Shown here piece after piece: positions 1 to 9,324 of a DNA stretch of 64,000 bases (its first letter is position 1; every line of letters starts with the position of its first letter). The notes under the pieces were generated by a model. That model saw only the letters and a list, made by a program, of their open reading frames with translations, made no database searches and was not told the DNA's origin. The stretch lies in assembly GCA_024998685.1 (NCBI GenBank), contig JACOEH010000009.1, positions 54,606 through 118,605 on the forward strand, in the 5' to 3' direction. Source of the DNA: Nitrospira sp. (lineage in GTDB: Bacteria; Nitrospirota; Nitrospiria; Nitrospirales; Nitrospiraceae). The translations under genes and the position numbers were made by a program.

Positions 1-732
1 GACGCAATGCTTGGCGACGGATGTGTCGTCGCCTCCCAAGCCGGCCAGCAACCACTTGCGGGCCGTGTGGGCATTGGTCATCGTCTCCAACGTCGTAAAG
101 GTCTTTGAGGAAATGATAAAGAGGCTCTCCGCCGGGTCGAGATCACGGACGGCTTCCGCGAAGTCGGTGCCATCGACGTTGGAAACGAAGCGAAATGTGA
201 CGGCGCGTTCGCTGTAATGTTTCAGCGCTTCATAGGCCATCACCGGTCCGAGGTCGGACCCTCCGATGCCGATGTTGATGACGTTGCGAATGCGCTTGCC
301 GGTATGGCCTTTCCAGGCGCCGCTCCGCACGCGATCGGAGAAATCCGCCATCTTGTCGAGCACGGCATGGACCTGAGACACCACGTTCCGGCCATCGGCG
401 AGAATCGATGCGCCTCTCGGCGCGCGCAGGGCCATGTGCAGGACGGCTCGTTTTTCCGTGACATTGATTTTTTCTCCTCGAAACATGGCATCGATACGCC
501 CACGCAAGTTTGATTCCTCCGCCAGGCGCAGGAGCAGCCGGAGGGTTTCGTCTGTCATGCGGTTCTTCGAATAATCGAAGTAGAGGCCCGCCGCCTGGGC
601 TGTCATGCGCTCGCCTCGCTTCGGATCATTCGCGAAGAGATCGCGCAGATGCAGCGCGCGGATATCCTGATAATGCGCCGCGAGGTCTTTCCAGGCTTGG
701 CGTTCAGTGAGCGGTGCGACCGGTGCGTTCAT
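1..732 (-). CDS. pgi: Glucose-6-phosphate isomerase, N-terminal part (runs off the window)
   Basis: Interconverts glucose-6-phosphate and fructose-6-phosphate in the cytoplasm. Reading the minus strand from ATG at 732 gives 244 codons without a stop up to base 1, so the C-terminal half lies outside. Visible family signatures include the sugar-phosphate-binding block [12 protein letters not shown] near residue 150 and a second block [10 protein letters not shown] near residue 210. A strong ribosome binding site (AAGGGGGAAG) sits just upstream of the ATG. It follows two transaldolase genes on the same strand, which places it in a sugar-phosphate operon (tal2-tal1-pgi). Identity is seen directly from motifs; only the absent C-terminus is unchecked. 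Confidence 0.93.
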   Translation of the reverse strand, partial: MNAPVAPLTERQAWKDLAAHYQDIRALHLRDLFANDPKRGERMTAQAAGLYFDYSKNRMTDETLRLLLRLAEESNLRGRIDAMFRGEKINVTEKRAVLHMALRAPRGASILADGRNVVSQVHAVLDKMADFSDRVRSGAWKGHTGKRIRNVINIGIGGSDLGPVMAYEALKHYSERAVTFRFVSNVDGTDFAEAVRDLDPAESLFIISSKTFTTLETMTNAHTARKWLLAGLGGDDTSVAKHCV

Positions 733-861
733 GTCTTCCCCCTTTCGACTCTTGAATCGCGAGACCCGACGGTGTCGAAGCACATTCCGCCCGCCACCGT
801 CCTGAATGCACCATGGACGAAATACAAGGTCGCCCTGTTTCTATAGCGGCGCCACTTCCAT

Positions 862-1950
862 CTAGCTCGCCTTCGCAAGAGCCGCGCTCTTGAAAGTGAT
901 CACTCTCATGAGATCGTTCCAGGAATTCACGAACGACTTCGCTCCTTCGTCCTGCAACCTTGCGGCCAACCCATCGACGTCGATGCCCGCTTTGGCGAAC
1001 TGATCCAATGTCGCCTCGCTATCGCCGCCGTCAGCCGACATGATCTCGTTGAACTCGCCATGATCGGCGAGGGCCTTTAAGGTACCCTCCGGCATCGTGT
1101 TCACCGTAAAGGGCGCAGCCAGGGCCTTGATATACAGCACATCGGAGGCTTGAGGGTCTTTCGTTCCCGTGCTGGCCCAGAGCAGACGTTGCGGACGGGC
1201 GCCGACGTTGTAAATGCGCAACCAGCGCGGCAAGTCGAGCTGACTGCGAACTGCCTTGTACGTGCGTTTGGCGATGGCGATGCCGAGCCTGTTGCTCAGA
1301 GGGGCGGGCACCTTGCCCGCCACGGCGGTGTCCCAACGGCTGACGAACAGCGAGGCCACGGATGCGACCTCGGGGTCGCGTCCTGCATCGATGCGCCGTT
1401 CGATCCCGCGCAAGAAAGCCTCGGCCGCCGCCAAGTACTGCTCACGGGAGAATAAGAGGGTCACATTGACAGGCACGCCGGCGAAGATCGCCTCCTCGAT
1501 GGCGGGCAGCCCTTCCTTGGTGCCGGGAATTTTGATCAAGAGGTTGGGACGACCGGCCCGGCCGTGCAGACTCTTGGCTGCGGCGAGGGTGCCGGCGGTG
1601 TCATGGACCAGAAGAGGCGAAACCTCTAACGAGACCCATCCGTCCACCCCGTTGGTTCGGTCGTAGATGGGTCGAAAGAGGTCCGCCGCCCGGGTGAGAT
1701 CCTCCAATGCGAGCTCGAAGAAGAGCTCCTCTTCCGACTTGCCCTCTTTGATCTTCCTACGGATTGCCGCATCGTAAGCGGTGCTGTTTTTGATGGCGTG
1801 GTCGAAAATGGTTGGATTGGAGGTGAGTCCCGTCACCGATAGCTCGTCGATATAGCGCTGGAGCGTACCGCTGGTCAGCAAGTCGCGCGTGATGTTATCG
1901 AGCCAGAGGCTCTGGCCCAGATTATGGAGCAATTGTGTCGCTTTCATCAT
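862..1950 (-). CDS. tal: Transaldolase (copy 1)
   Basis: Transfers a dihydroxyacetone unit between sugar phosphates in the non-oxidative pentose phosphate pathway. The 362-residue protein is of the long bacterial class. The N-terminal block TGLTSNPTIFDHAI (about 40-54) and the Schiff-base lysine in LLIKIPGTKEG (K140) are both visible, as is the later LLWASTGTKDP block. Start: GGAGGTGAC precedes two consecutive ATG codons, so M1 or M2 is used. It lies 129 bp upstream of pgi and 211 bp downstream of a second transaldolase on the same strand. In some bacteria Tal and Pgi are fused, so this adjacency is functionally natural. Confidence 0.95.
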   Translation of the reverse strand: MMKATQLLHNLGQSLWLDNITRDLLTSGTLQRYIDELSVTGLTSNPTIFDHAIKNSTAYDAAIRRKIKEGKSEEELFFELALEDLTRAADLFRPIYDRTNGVDGWVSLEVSPLLVHDTAGTLAAAKSLHGRAGRPNLLIKIPGTKEGLPAIEEAIFAGVPVNVTLLFSREQYLAAAEAFLRGIERRIDAGRDPEVASVASLFVSRWDTAVAGKVPAPLSNRLGIAIAKRTYKAVRSQLDLPRWLRIYNVGARPQRLLWASTGTKDPQASDVLYIKALAAPFTVNTMPEGTLKALADHGEFNEIMSADGGDSEATLDQFAKAGIDVDGLAARLQDEGAKSFVNSWNDLMRVITFKSAALAKAS

Positions 1951-2161
1951 GTCACCTCCGCGAGTCGATCACACAAGTCATATTATTGAGTCCACCACGG
2001 CGTTCGATCCGGGAGCTTCTTTGGCCGGCGCGCAGGTCGCGTCGGCATGTACCATCGGAGGGCCCGCACCGACAATTCAGATACATTGACTCCCATCATC
2101 GCTGTCGGCGCGAGGCCGAAACAGGATAAAGCGGAATCCCGACCGCCGACATCGGGAAAAT

Positions 2162-3301
2162 TCAGAAAGACCGATCCAACGGTACCTTCAATGTCGACAT
2201 GCGCTTTCGCTCGATGCTTTCTATGAGACCATCGAATGCCCTGATGAATTTCAGGATGCCCTCTTCCTCGAGTCGATCGCTCAACTTCTCCACATCGATC
2301 CCGCTTGTGTGGAGACGATCAAGCACATCCCGCGCCTGCGCTATTCCTTCTTCCAATCGAGCCGCCGGACGGCCGTGATCGCGATAGGCATTCAATGTCT
2401 CCAACGTCAGTGTGTTCACGGTATCAGGACCGATCAGCGCCTCCACATACTTCACGTCGCTTTCACTCGGATTCTTCGTGCTCGTACTGGCCCAGAGCAG
2501 TCGCTGGGACCTTGCCCCTTGAGCGGCCAGCGCGCTGAAACGCTCGCCGTGGAAGATCTCTTTATAGATCTCGTACGCTGCCATCGCGCAGGCGATGGCC
2601 GTCTGTCCGAGGGCATGGCATGACCTGTCGTCATCGCTCTCTTGCCGGCGCTGATCCGATAAGGAATCCACGAGGGTGTCGATTCTGCTGAGGAAAAAGC
2701 TGGCCACCGATGCCACGCGGCCGAGAGGGAGCCCTTTTGCCATACGGGCCGCCAACCCTTCGAGGTAAGCTTCACAGACATCGCGATAGCGGGAGAGACC
2801 GAACAGCAAGGTGACGTTGACATTGATGCCCTCTGCGATGAGCTGGCGGATGGCGGTGATCCCCTCGCGGGTCCCGGGCACTTTGATCATCACATTCGGC
2901 CGATTGAGCAGTCGCCAAAGACGGCGCGCTTCCTTCACGGTTCCCGCCGCATCATCAGCCAGGTCCGGGGAGACCTCCAAGCTGACGAAACCGTCTCTTC
3001 CCTCCGTCTGATCATAGACTCGCCTGAACAGGTCGGCGGTGCGTCGCACATCGTCGAGCGTCAGATCCTCATAAATCTCACGAGAAGTTTTGCCCTCCAG
3101 TGCGAGTGCGTGTATTCGGTCGTCGTAATCACGGCTCCCCACGATGGCTTTCTCAAAAATGGAAGGATTTGACGTGACTCCCTGAACGCCGCAGTCCTCC
3201 ATCAACCGCTGCATTTCGCCGGAGGTCACCATGCCTCGTCGAATGAAGTCCAACCAGGCGCTCTGTCCAAACGTCTGAAGGTGCAATAGCGGATTTGTCA
3301 T
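2162..3301 (-). CDS. tal: Transaldolase (copy 2, paralogue)
   Basis: A second transaldolase of the same class, 379 residues from the ATG at 3301. GTCTCC is absent, but AAGGA lies five bases before this ATG; a GTG 33 bases further upstream (3334) is possible but has no ribosome binding site. It contains QGVTSNPSIFEKAI, the Schiff-base lysine in VMIKVPGTREG (K140 with this start) and LLWASTSTKNP. It keeps the catalytic lysine and both signature blocks, so it is probably active. It differs from copy 1 by many substitutions and an insert around DQRRQESDDDR. Two adjacent divergent transaldolases suggest old duplication or separate acquisition; substrate difference is unknown. Confidence 0.93.
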   Translation of the reverse strand: MTNPLLHLQTFGQSAWLDFIRRGMVTSGEMQRLMEDCGVQGVTSNPSIFEKAIVGSRDYDDRIHALALEGKTSREIYEDLTLDDVRRTADLFRRVYDQTEGRDGFVSLEVSPDLADDAAGTVKEARRLWRLLNRPNVMIKVPGTREGITAIRQLIAEGINVNVTLLFGLSRYRDVCEAYLEGLAARMAKGLPLGRVASVASFFLSRIDTLVDSLSDQRRQESDDDRSCHALGQTAIACAMAAYEIYKEIFHGERFSALAAQGARSQRLLWASTSTKNPSESDVKYVEALIGPDTVNTLTLETLNAYRDHGRPAARLEEGIAQARDVLDRLHTSGIDVEKLSDRLEEEGILKFIRAFDGLIESIERKRMSTLKVPLDRSF

Positions 3302-3608
3302 GACATCCTTCACGCGTTCGCCCGCTCTATTCACGAGGGTTCGTCACGACACTGCGGGAGACGACAGGTTTCCCGTGTCTTTGTCCTGACCGGGATTGAT
3401 ATATCCATTCGACCGGTCACAACATCGTGAAAGCTCGCATCATCTTGTCGAAATGCGCAGTCTTGTGCCTGTCATTTCCTTGAGGACAAGAAATGGGGCA
3501 CACAATGGAATTTGGCGACAGGCGACGAGGACAACTCGTCATCCGCCAAGCCTTGCAACAATGAGCCGTCGCGTCACAGCGCTGCCTCTCTTTCGTCAGA
3601 CTCTCCTC
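3302..3608. other. Intergenic region with a hairpin between transaldolase copy 2 and the anion channel gene
   Basis: No convincing gene in this 307 bp. An imperfect inverted repeat lies at about 3463-3505 (TTGTGCC..CATTTCC against GAAATGG..GCACACAA). It is downstream of the anion channel gene stop on the minus strand, so it may end that transcript, but no T-run follows. The rest should hold the promoter of the tal2-tal1-pgi operon; I see no clear sigma-70 match. Confidence 0.4.
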
Positions 3609-4724
3609 TTAGATGTCCATGATGGCCTGAATGAGACCCAAGAAGGCGATCAGCCAAGCTGTGACTGCAACGTACAGCATCAGGTGGGCGCCGGCGATGA
3701 ATGCCGGCAGGTCCAACAGGCGGCCTATCCCAAAGGTCGAGGTCGCATACATCCCCAACGGAAAGACCAGGCTCCAGTATTGTGACTGGTAGCGCATCGG
3801 CATCCGCTGATACGCGTGACGCCATACTCCCAAGGCCAGCAGCAGCGGAATCCACCACGTGGCGGTCACCCAGAAGAACAGAGTGAGTCCTTTCAGGAAC
3901 GGCAACAGTTCCTGCACGATCGTCCAGTCCGCAGCCTTCACAATCAGGTGCGTTCCGGCCACAACCGTAATGGCTTCAGCTCCCATACCGATCCAATACG
4001 GCGGAGTGAGCATGTCAGCCGACAGCGGAATGAAGATCAATCGATAGGTGATCATTGTGATGATGAGGGCATAGAGGAACCCTCCCAGCAAATACAGACT
4101 CAGTGAGATGAGGAACAGGCTATCGCGCCAGCTGCCCAGATGCGAGGCGAGGAGCGTCCCGAGTATTGCAACAGACTCAGTTGAGACGGTGGCTAAAAGC
4201 CAAGTGCCCGTCAATCCTCGCTCAAGAGTGGGTTTGGGTTCGATCACGAAGCCGGCAAGGAAGAACGCATAGAGCAGCAAGATCCACAAAACACCGCCGA
4301 AGAACCACAGCGCAAGCCCACATGTCACGTTGCCGACTAAGAGCACCACCTGACTGCCGAGCACACAAGTTCCGGCCACGATCGTGAGACATTCGGGAGC
4401 GCCCGCGCTACCGATCAAATCGGACCACATCTGCCGCCTGATCAGTATGAACCGGATCATCATGAGGAGCCAGAGGACCCCATAGCCGAGAGCCGCGACT
4501 CCGAAGAGAGCCCAAGCCAGCACCGGCAAATCAGCAAGGTGCGCCCCCACCGAAATAATACCTGTGGCCATGACAAAGGCAAATGAGCCGAGAGGAAGCT
4601 CTCGAATGGCATTCACAATGCGCGTTCGAAGCCTGTGAGCACCATGTTCTCGCGGGGCTTCGTCGCAAGCGTGGTCGGCGACCCTGAACCGATGATGCGA
4701 GCCGTTGTTCCCGCACATAGACAC
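3609..4724 (-). CDS. SLAC1/TehA-family (TDT) transporter, putative anion channel
   Basis: A 371-residue polytopic membrane protein with about ten hydrophobic segments after a 40-residue polar, His-rich N-terminus. Segments such as LPLGSFAFVMATGIISVG and the C-terminal FPLGMYATSTFGIGRLLDLP are typical of the tellurite-resistance/dicarboxylate transporter (TDT) family, which includes TehA, Mae1 and plant SLAC1. Family members move anions: dicarboxylates, chloride, nitrate or sulfite. It lies downstream of narGHJI and the flavoprotein on the same strand. By inference it could move nitrate or nitrite, since no NarK is visible here. The start is GTG (4724) or the ATG two codons on (4718); neither has a strong ribosome binding site. 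Confidence 0.85.
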   Translation of the reverse strand: MSMCGNNGSHHRFRVADHACDEAPREHGAHRLRTRIVNAIRELPLGSFAFVMATGIISVGAHLADLPVLAWALFGVAALGYGVLWLLMMIRFILIRRQMWSDLIGSAGAPECLTIVAGTCVLGSQVVLLVGNVTCGLALWFFGGVLWILLLYAFFLAGFVIEPKPTLERGLTGTWLLATVSTESVAILGTLLASHLGSWRDSLFLISLSLYLLGGFLYALIITMITYRLIFIPLSADMLTPPYWIGMGAEAITVVAGTHLIVKAADWTIVQELLPFLKGLTLFFWVTATWWIPLLLALGVWRHAYQRMPMRYQSQYWSLVFPLGMYATSTFGIGRLLDLPAFIAGAHLMLYVAVTAWLIAFLGLIQAIMDI

Positions 4725-4846
4725 CGCACACTGATGCAGGCGAGTAAGGTTGACGTCGAGAAGATCAAGCGTTCACATCTCGATCGCGAGGTCACGGCCT
4801 CGCATGCGTCCCGGTAATTTCAACGTACACGGCAAGCCGTCCGTCT

Positions 4847-6367
4847 TTAAGATGCTCCGTCCTCAAATTGTAATCGCTCTTCCTCCTCTTTCTGCAGCGC
4901 CGTGATCAGTGTTTCCTCTATTCGTCGCTGCACTTCTGTGCGTTCCGTCTCTGTAAGACAGGTCTTGGCCTCCTGAATGGCCGCTGTCAGCAACCCCGAA
5001 GCGAAGGAAGAAGAACTCTGTGAGAGGACCGTGGCCATTGCGACGACTTCAGCGTAGATGCTCTGATCAAGCTCCAAGACAAGTTGTCTTCCGTGGTGGC
5101 GTATCACCCCTGATCCGGTTGCGGCAGTGGACCGGATTGTCCGGATCAACGCCCCCACAGGACTGCCGTGCTCGAACCCAAACATGACCATATTCAGAAA
5201 ACGGTTCTCGAACTCCTTTTTCGCTTCATAGACCCAACGCCCCTGCTTGAGCCCGGTGATGTCTCCCACAGGCACACGGAGCGCGGACATATAGGCGGCC
5301 TGGTCTTGTCCGGTCCCCATCACCCGTTGCGCATGTTCGATGGCGACGCTTCTGAGAGGCTGCCCGCGCAAGCTTGCGACGAGATTATGAGCGGCGATGC
5401 GCACCTCTTCCTGGATCGCATCCACGGTTCGGGGAAGACCGACCTCCACCGGAGTCGGGGAGGCCTGGCTGGGGGCGATGCAGATGCCCGCCGCGAATAC
5501 GTTCTCGTATTGCTCGCTTCGTAAATACTGATCGACCTTGAGCAACCCATGAGCATCGGTTGGAAGCGCGCTGTTGGTGAGGGCCGGAATGCCTCCGAAG
5601 CGCGGCCAGTAGACACCGAACACGTAGGGGATGGACTCTTTCTTCGCACGTCCACCATCTGTGTGTCTCGCCACCTGGATGGCGTCCTCGGCGGCGCCGA
5701 TGGTTTCAGCGTTTCCGATCCACTGAATGTCATGGGCCGCCAAGGCATGGGTCAAAGACTCGCGCAGGGCCGACCCGCCGATGCCCAAATGCCCGGAGTA
5801 GGGTTCCGGAGTGATGATGGAGATCGGCACGCGGCGCCTGATCCCGCGCCTGCGAAGATCGGCGTCGACAAGAAACGCATACTCGTACACGGAGCCCAAG
5901 ATCGACGCGCCGGGCGCGGCTCCGATCACAATCGGACCGGACCGACTCGCGAACCGTTCGTAGGCTTTCCGCGTCGCCAGCGCCTGTTCGAGATCGAGCA
6001 CGGAGTGGAGCTTCGCAAGCCCCGGAATCTCCCGCCATCGAGGAACAGCGCCGCAGGCGATCACGATGGAATCGTAGGAGAGTTCCCGTGCCCCGTCGAC
6101 CACGATACGACTGCAATCGGCATCGATGGCCGTCACCGATCCGTGGACGAAATCGATCCCGCGCCCCTCTAAGTGAGGTTTGATTGGGAGAGCGATGTCG
6201 GACTCGACGCGCCAGCCGACCGCCAGCGCTGGATTGGACGGGACGAAGTGGAAATACTCCCGGTCTGATACGACGGTAATGCGGGCGGTGGAACCGAGCC
6301 ACCGTGTGAGTTCATAGGCGGCAGGGACACCCGCAATGCCGGCGCCGATCACGATGATGTCCTGCAC
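4847..6367 (-). CDS. FAD/NAD(P)-dependent oxidoreductase, sulfide:quinone oxidoreductase/NDH-2-like
   Basis: A flavoprotein of 506 residues from a GTG at 6367, preceded by AGAGGAGAAGA, 35 bp after the narI stop. The reading frame stays open upstream over narI, but that part is not protein-like. The N-terminus has the dinucleotide-binding GxGxxG (IVIGAGIAGVPAAYEL) and the C-terminal half an ENVFAAGICIAP block, where the FAD ring is bound in this family. SQR and type II NADH dehydrogenases pass electrons to quinone, and a role feeding quinol to the nitrate reductase encoded just upstream is an inference. The last ~100 residues form an acidic tail beyond the usual SQR length. The cysteines diagnostic of SQR are not clearly present, so the donor is unknown. 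Confidence 0.8.
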   Translation of the reverse strand: MQDIIVIGAGIAGVPAAYELTRWLGSTARITVVSDREYFHFVPSNPALAVGWRVESDIALPIKPHLEGRGIDFVHGSVTAIDADCSRIVVDGARELSYDSIVIACGAVPRWREIPGLAKLHSVLDLEQALATRKAYERFASRSGPIVIGAAPGASILGSVYEYAFLVDADLRRRGIRRRVPISIITPEPYSGHLGIGGSALRESLTHALAAHDIQWIGNAETIGAAEDAIQVARHTDGGRAKKESIPYVFGVYWPRFGGIPALTNSALPTDAHGLLKVDQYLRSEQYENVFAAGICIAPSQASPTPVEVGLPRTVDAIQEEVRIAAHNLVASLRGQPLRSVAIEHAQRVMGTGQDQAAYMSALRVPVGDITGLKQGRWVYEAKKEFENRFLNMVMFGFEHGSPVGALIRTIRSTAATGSGVIRHHGRQLVLELDQSIYAEVVAMATVLSQSSSSFASGLLTAAIQEAKTCLTETERTEVQRRIEETLITALQKEEEERLQFEDGAS

Positions 6368-6402
6368 CTCTTCTCCTCTGATTTCGCCTCTCGGTGACTG
6401 TC

Positions 6403-7095
6403 TTACCGCTGGCGCAATCCAGGGCGCACCACCTGATAGGGCCGCAAGAGGTAGACTACCAATGCAAATCCGCTCCAGATGTGCACGAGTCTGCTGAACG
6501 GGATGAGAGCAAACAGAGTCATCCCTAATACCATATGAACTTGATAGACCGGCGGCACCTCTGTCACGAAAGAAGCGGCGCCACCGTGAAACGTGACGAT
6601 ATGACGGGCCCACTGAGCCAAGGGTGTCAGGTTGCTTCCTGACAGTTCCTGGGCGGAAAAATATAGCGTGCCCAAGCCGAAGGACAGGGTGATGAGAATC
6701 CATACAAGCACGACCATATCCATCACGCGCGTGGTCGCGCGGATCCTTGGCTCCGTCACACGCCGATGGATGAGCATGGCGAGTCCGATCAAGCAGGCGA
6801 ATCCGAAGAGTCCACCGCTGATCATAGCCGTCAACTGATGCCCCTGCAGACCGATGCCCAGCATCCCAAACACTTCCGGCATGAGAAGGCCGATAACATG
6901 TCCCAGGAAGAGGAACAACACGCCGATGTGGAAGAGGTTGCTGCCGAATCGGAGCGTTCCTCGCCTGAGCAACTCGCTTGAATCGCTGGTCCAGGTATAC
7001 TGGCCCCGCTCAAAACGCAGCAAACTGCCCAGGAGAAACACGGAACCCGCAATGTACGGGTAGATTTGAAAGAAGAATTCGTGAAGATTGGCCAT
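6403..7095 (-). CDS. narI: Respiratory nitrate reductase gamma subunit (cytochrome b)
   Basis: Membrane anchor that oxidises quinol and passes electrons through two b-hemes to NarH. At 230 residues with five hydrophobic segments it matches the family length. The four heme-ligand histidines of E. coli NarI fall at the same positions here: H56 and H66 in NLFHIGVLFLFLGH, H187 and H205 in QVHMVLG...RLVHIW. It is the last gene of narGHJI, 27 bp after narJ, and is followed by a flavoprotein. All ligands intact argues for a working quinol-coupled enzyme. Confidence 0.97.
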   Translation of the reverse strand: MANLHEFFFQIYPYIAGSVFLLGSLLRFERGQYTWTSDSSELLRRGTLRFGSNLFHIGVLFLFLGHVIGLLMPEVFGMLGIGLQGHQLTAMISGGLFGFACLIGLAMLIHRRVTEPRIRATTRVMDMVVLVWILITLSFGLGTLYFSAQELSGSNLTPLAQWARHIVTFHGGAASFVTEVPPVYQVHMVLGMTLFALIPFSRLVHIWSGFALVVYLLRPYQVVRPGLRQR

Positions 7096-7122
7096 GTCAC
7101 ATCCTCATCGTCTCGAATCGCT

Positions 7123-7761
7123 TCAGGTCTCACGATGACTGTCGCCGCCAGGCGGTTCTTTCGTCAACGTTCCCGGCACTCCCATTCGGATCCCGGACTG
7201 CTTCCGCCGAAAAAGTCGCTTCATGCTGCGAATTGGGGACGAGACTCCGGACAACGCGGAGCCGGGAGTCAGCGCCATCAGGGCGTCGAAGGCTCCAGCG
7301 TAGGGAGAACAGACATCAGCGAGCCGGCTATGCAGGGTCTCCACGACATCTTCGATGCCGGCGAGTCGCCCTTGAACCTCCTCCGGCGGAATCAGGGACA
7401 GGAACTCGAGGAACAGCGGAAGAAAATCCGGCAATTCCAGGCTCGTCGGTTCCAGACCAAACCGTCGGTATTCTTCGACTAGTCGAGCCATCGCCTCACC
7501 CCGCTCGCGGGAATCCCCCATCGTGTGCTCGAAGACATGCAGTGAATGGGCGGCATTTCGATCAAAGGTCTCCACGTATGTCTCTTGCACGTCGATCAAC
7601 GCTCCGCGCTGCAGATGGTTGAACAAGCCGTCGAGTCGACGCCCCGCACGCCGACCTTGTCCGATCTCGGTGGACACCATCGCGCGTAACTCACCGACCG
7701 ATTGCAACCACTCCTGTTCGGGATAGGTCAAGAGCAAGGCGACGGCTTTATAGATCTTCAC
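7123..7761 (-). CDS. narJ: Nitrate reductase molybdenum cofactor assembly chaperone
   Basis: TorD/NarJ-type chaperone, 212 residues, needed to insert the molybdenum cofactor and FeS clusters into NarG and to hold NarGH before membrane attachment. It has the helical family pattern, including the stretch YVETFDRNAAHSLHVFEHTMGDSRERGEAM (read in pieces) around residues 60-90, which is the conserved region of NarJ. Its ATG overlaps the narH stop by four bases (ATGA), so translation is coupled. It is present only once and is not degraded, which supports a functional operon. Confidence 0.96.
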   Translation of the reverse strand: MKIYKAVALLLTYPEQEWLQSVGELRAMVSTEIGQGRRAGRRLDGLFNHLQRGALIDVQETYVETFDRNAAHSLHVFEHTMGDSRERGEAMARLVEEYRRFGLEPTSLELPDFLPLFLEFLSLIPPEEVQGRLAGIEDVVETLHSRLADVCSPYAGAFDALMALTPGSALSGVSSPIRSMKRLFRRKQSGIRMGVPGTLTKEPPGGDSHRET

Positions 7762-9302
7762 GGCCTGCGGTTCCCTCTTCGGATCTCATCGACACTGATG
7801 AATTGTGCGTTCGACCGTTCTTTACCGGCGAACAGGCTGGCCCCCGTCACCCCCTCGGAAAATCGGCTGTCGGCGGAAAAGCCGCAGGAGCCTTGGTCAT
7901 CGAAGCTGTGCGACATGGCTTCCTGATGGCTGGTTGGAATGACGTACCGGTCTTCATAATCGGCGATCGCGAGGTACCGGTACATCTCCTCGATCTGGCT
8001 CTCGCTCAATCCCACCGATGGCAGCAACAGGGCTGCATCGTCTCCCATGTCTTTCTTCCGCATGTAGCGGCGCATCGCGAGCAACCGATCCAACGCACGC
8101 ACGATGGGCTCCTCATTTCCCGCCGTCAGGAGATTTGCGAGGTAGCGTACAGGAATCCTGAGGGAGGACGTATCGGGAAGCCCGTCCGGTTCAGGAGCTG
8201 CGTTCTCGACTGAACCAGCGGCCGGTGAGAGGGGCGGGATGTACCACACCATGGGCAAGGTCCGGTATTCAGGATGGAGTGGAAACGCCAGACGCCATTC
8301 GACCGCCATCTTGTAGATGGGAGACCGTTTGGCCGCCTCCAGCCAATTGTCTGGAATCCCGTCCTGCCTCGCCTGCATCTGCACGGCCGGATCCTTGGGG
8401 TCGAGAAACAGTCCAAGCTGGGCCTCATACAGATCCTGTTCCTGTTCGACGCTCGCCGCTTTTTCGATGCGGTCCGCATCGTAGAGCATCACGCCCAAGT
8501 ATCGCAGGCGACCGACACAGGTCTCCGAGCAAATGGTCGGCTGGCCGGATTCAATGCGCGGATAGCAAAAGGTGCATTTCTCGGCTTTGCCTGTGTGCCA
8601 GTTATAATAAATCTTCTTGTAGGGACATCCGCTGACGCACATCCGCCATCCACGGCACTTATCCTGGTCGACGAGCACAATGCCGTCTTCTTCGCGTTTA
8701 TAGATCGAACCGGACGGGCAGGATGCGACACAGGTGGGATTCAAACAATGCTCGCAGAGCCGCGGAAGGTAGAACAGAAAAGTGTTTTCGAATGAAGCCA
8801 GGAGATCCGGATCAATGCCATCGGCATTGACGTCTTTGAGTCGCTCCGCTGACTCGCCGCCAAGATCGTCCTCCCAATTCGGACCCCCGTCGATCTTGTC
8901 CTTGACCTCCCCGGTGATAATGGACTTTGGGCGGGCTGTGGGCACCATCGGACTCTCGGGCGCGCGCTGGAGCGTGTCGTAGTCGAAGGTAAACGGCTCG
9001 TAATAATCGTCGAGCTGCGGCAAGTTGGGGTTCGAGAAAATGTTGGTCAGGATTCGCCACCGAGCGCCTTGTTTCGGCTCGATCGTGCCGTTGCCTTTGC
9101 GCTGCCAGCCGCCGTTCCAGCGTTCCTGGTTTTCCCATTCATGGGGATAGCCGACGCCCGGCTTCGTTTCGACGTTGTTGAACCAGACATATTCCATGCC
9201 TTCCCGCGACGTCCACACGTTCTTGCAGGTAATGGAGCAGGTGTGACAGCCGATGCATTTATCAAGGTTCATGACCATAGCCACCTGCGCCCGGACTTTC
9301 AT
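7758..9302 (-). CDS. narH: Respiratory nitrate reductase beta subunit (iron-sulfur)
   Basis: Electron-transfer subunit with four FeS clusters, 514 residues (E. coli 512). The first cluster motif has C16, C19, C22 and C26 (CIGCHTCSITC), as in E. coli. The segment CRGWRMCVSGCPYKK keeps the tryptophan in place of a cysteine that gives NarH its [3Fe-4S] cluster, followed by KCTFCYPRIESGQPTICSETC. It lies 22 bp after narG and overlaps narJ. The last ~40 residues are less conserved. The same family includes beta subunits of Nitrobacter-type nitrite oxidoreductase, so direction of the reaction in the cell cannot be read from this subunit. Confidence 0.97.
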   Translation of the reverse strand: MKVRAQVAMVMNLDKCIGCHTCSITCKNVWTSREGMEYVWFNNVETKPGVGYPHEWENQERWNGGWQRKGNGTIEPKQGARWRILTNIFSNPNLPQLDDYYEPFTFDYDTLQRAPESPMVPTARPKSIITGEVKDKIDGGPNWEDDLGGESAERLKDVNADGIDPDLLASFENTFLFYLPRLCEHCLNPTCVASCPSGSIYKREEDGIVLVDQDKCRGWRMCVSGCPYKKIYYNWHTGKAEKCTFCYPRIESGQPTICSETCVGRLRYLGVMLYDADRIEKAASVEQEQDLYEAQLGLFLDPKDPAVQMQARQDGIPDNWLEAAKRSPIYKMAVEWRLAFPLHPEYRTLPMVWYIPPLSPAAGSVENAAPEPDGLPDTSSLRIPVRYLANLLTAGNEEPIVRALDRLLAMRRYMRKKDMGDDAALLLPSVGLSESQIEEMYRYLAIADYEDRYVIPTSHQEAMSHSFDDQGSCGFSADSRFSEGVTGASLFAGKERSNAQFISVDEIRRGNRRP

Positions 9303-9324
9303 AAGACCTCCCTCGATGAACGTC

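Noticed and set aside
11..846. Open frames on the plus strand over pgi
   Set aside because: The minus strand encodes a clear glucose-6-phosphate isomerase with family motifs; the plus frames have no protein features.
6368..6703. N-terminal extension of the flavoprotein
   Set aside because: It overlaps narI in another frame and is not protein-like; the GTG at 6367 with a ribosome site precedes the FAD motif.
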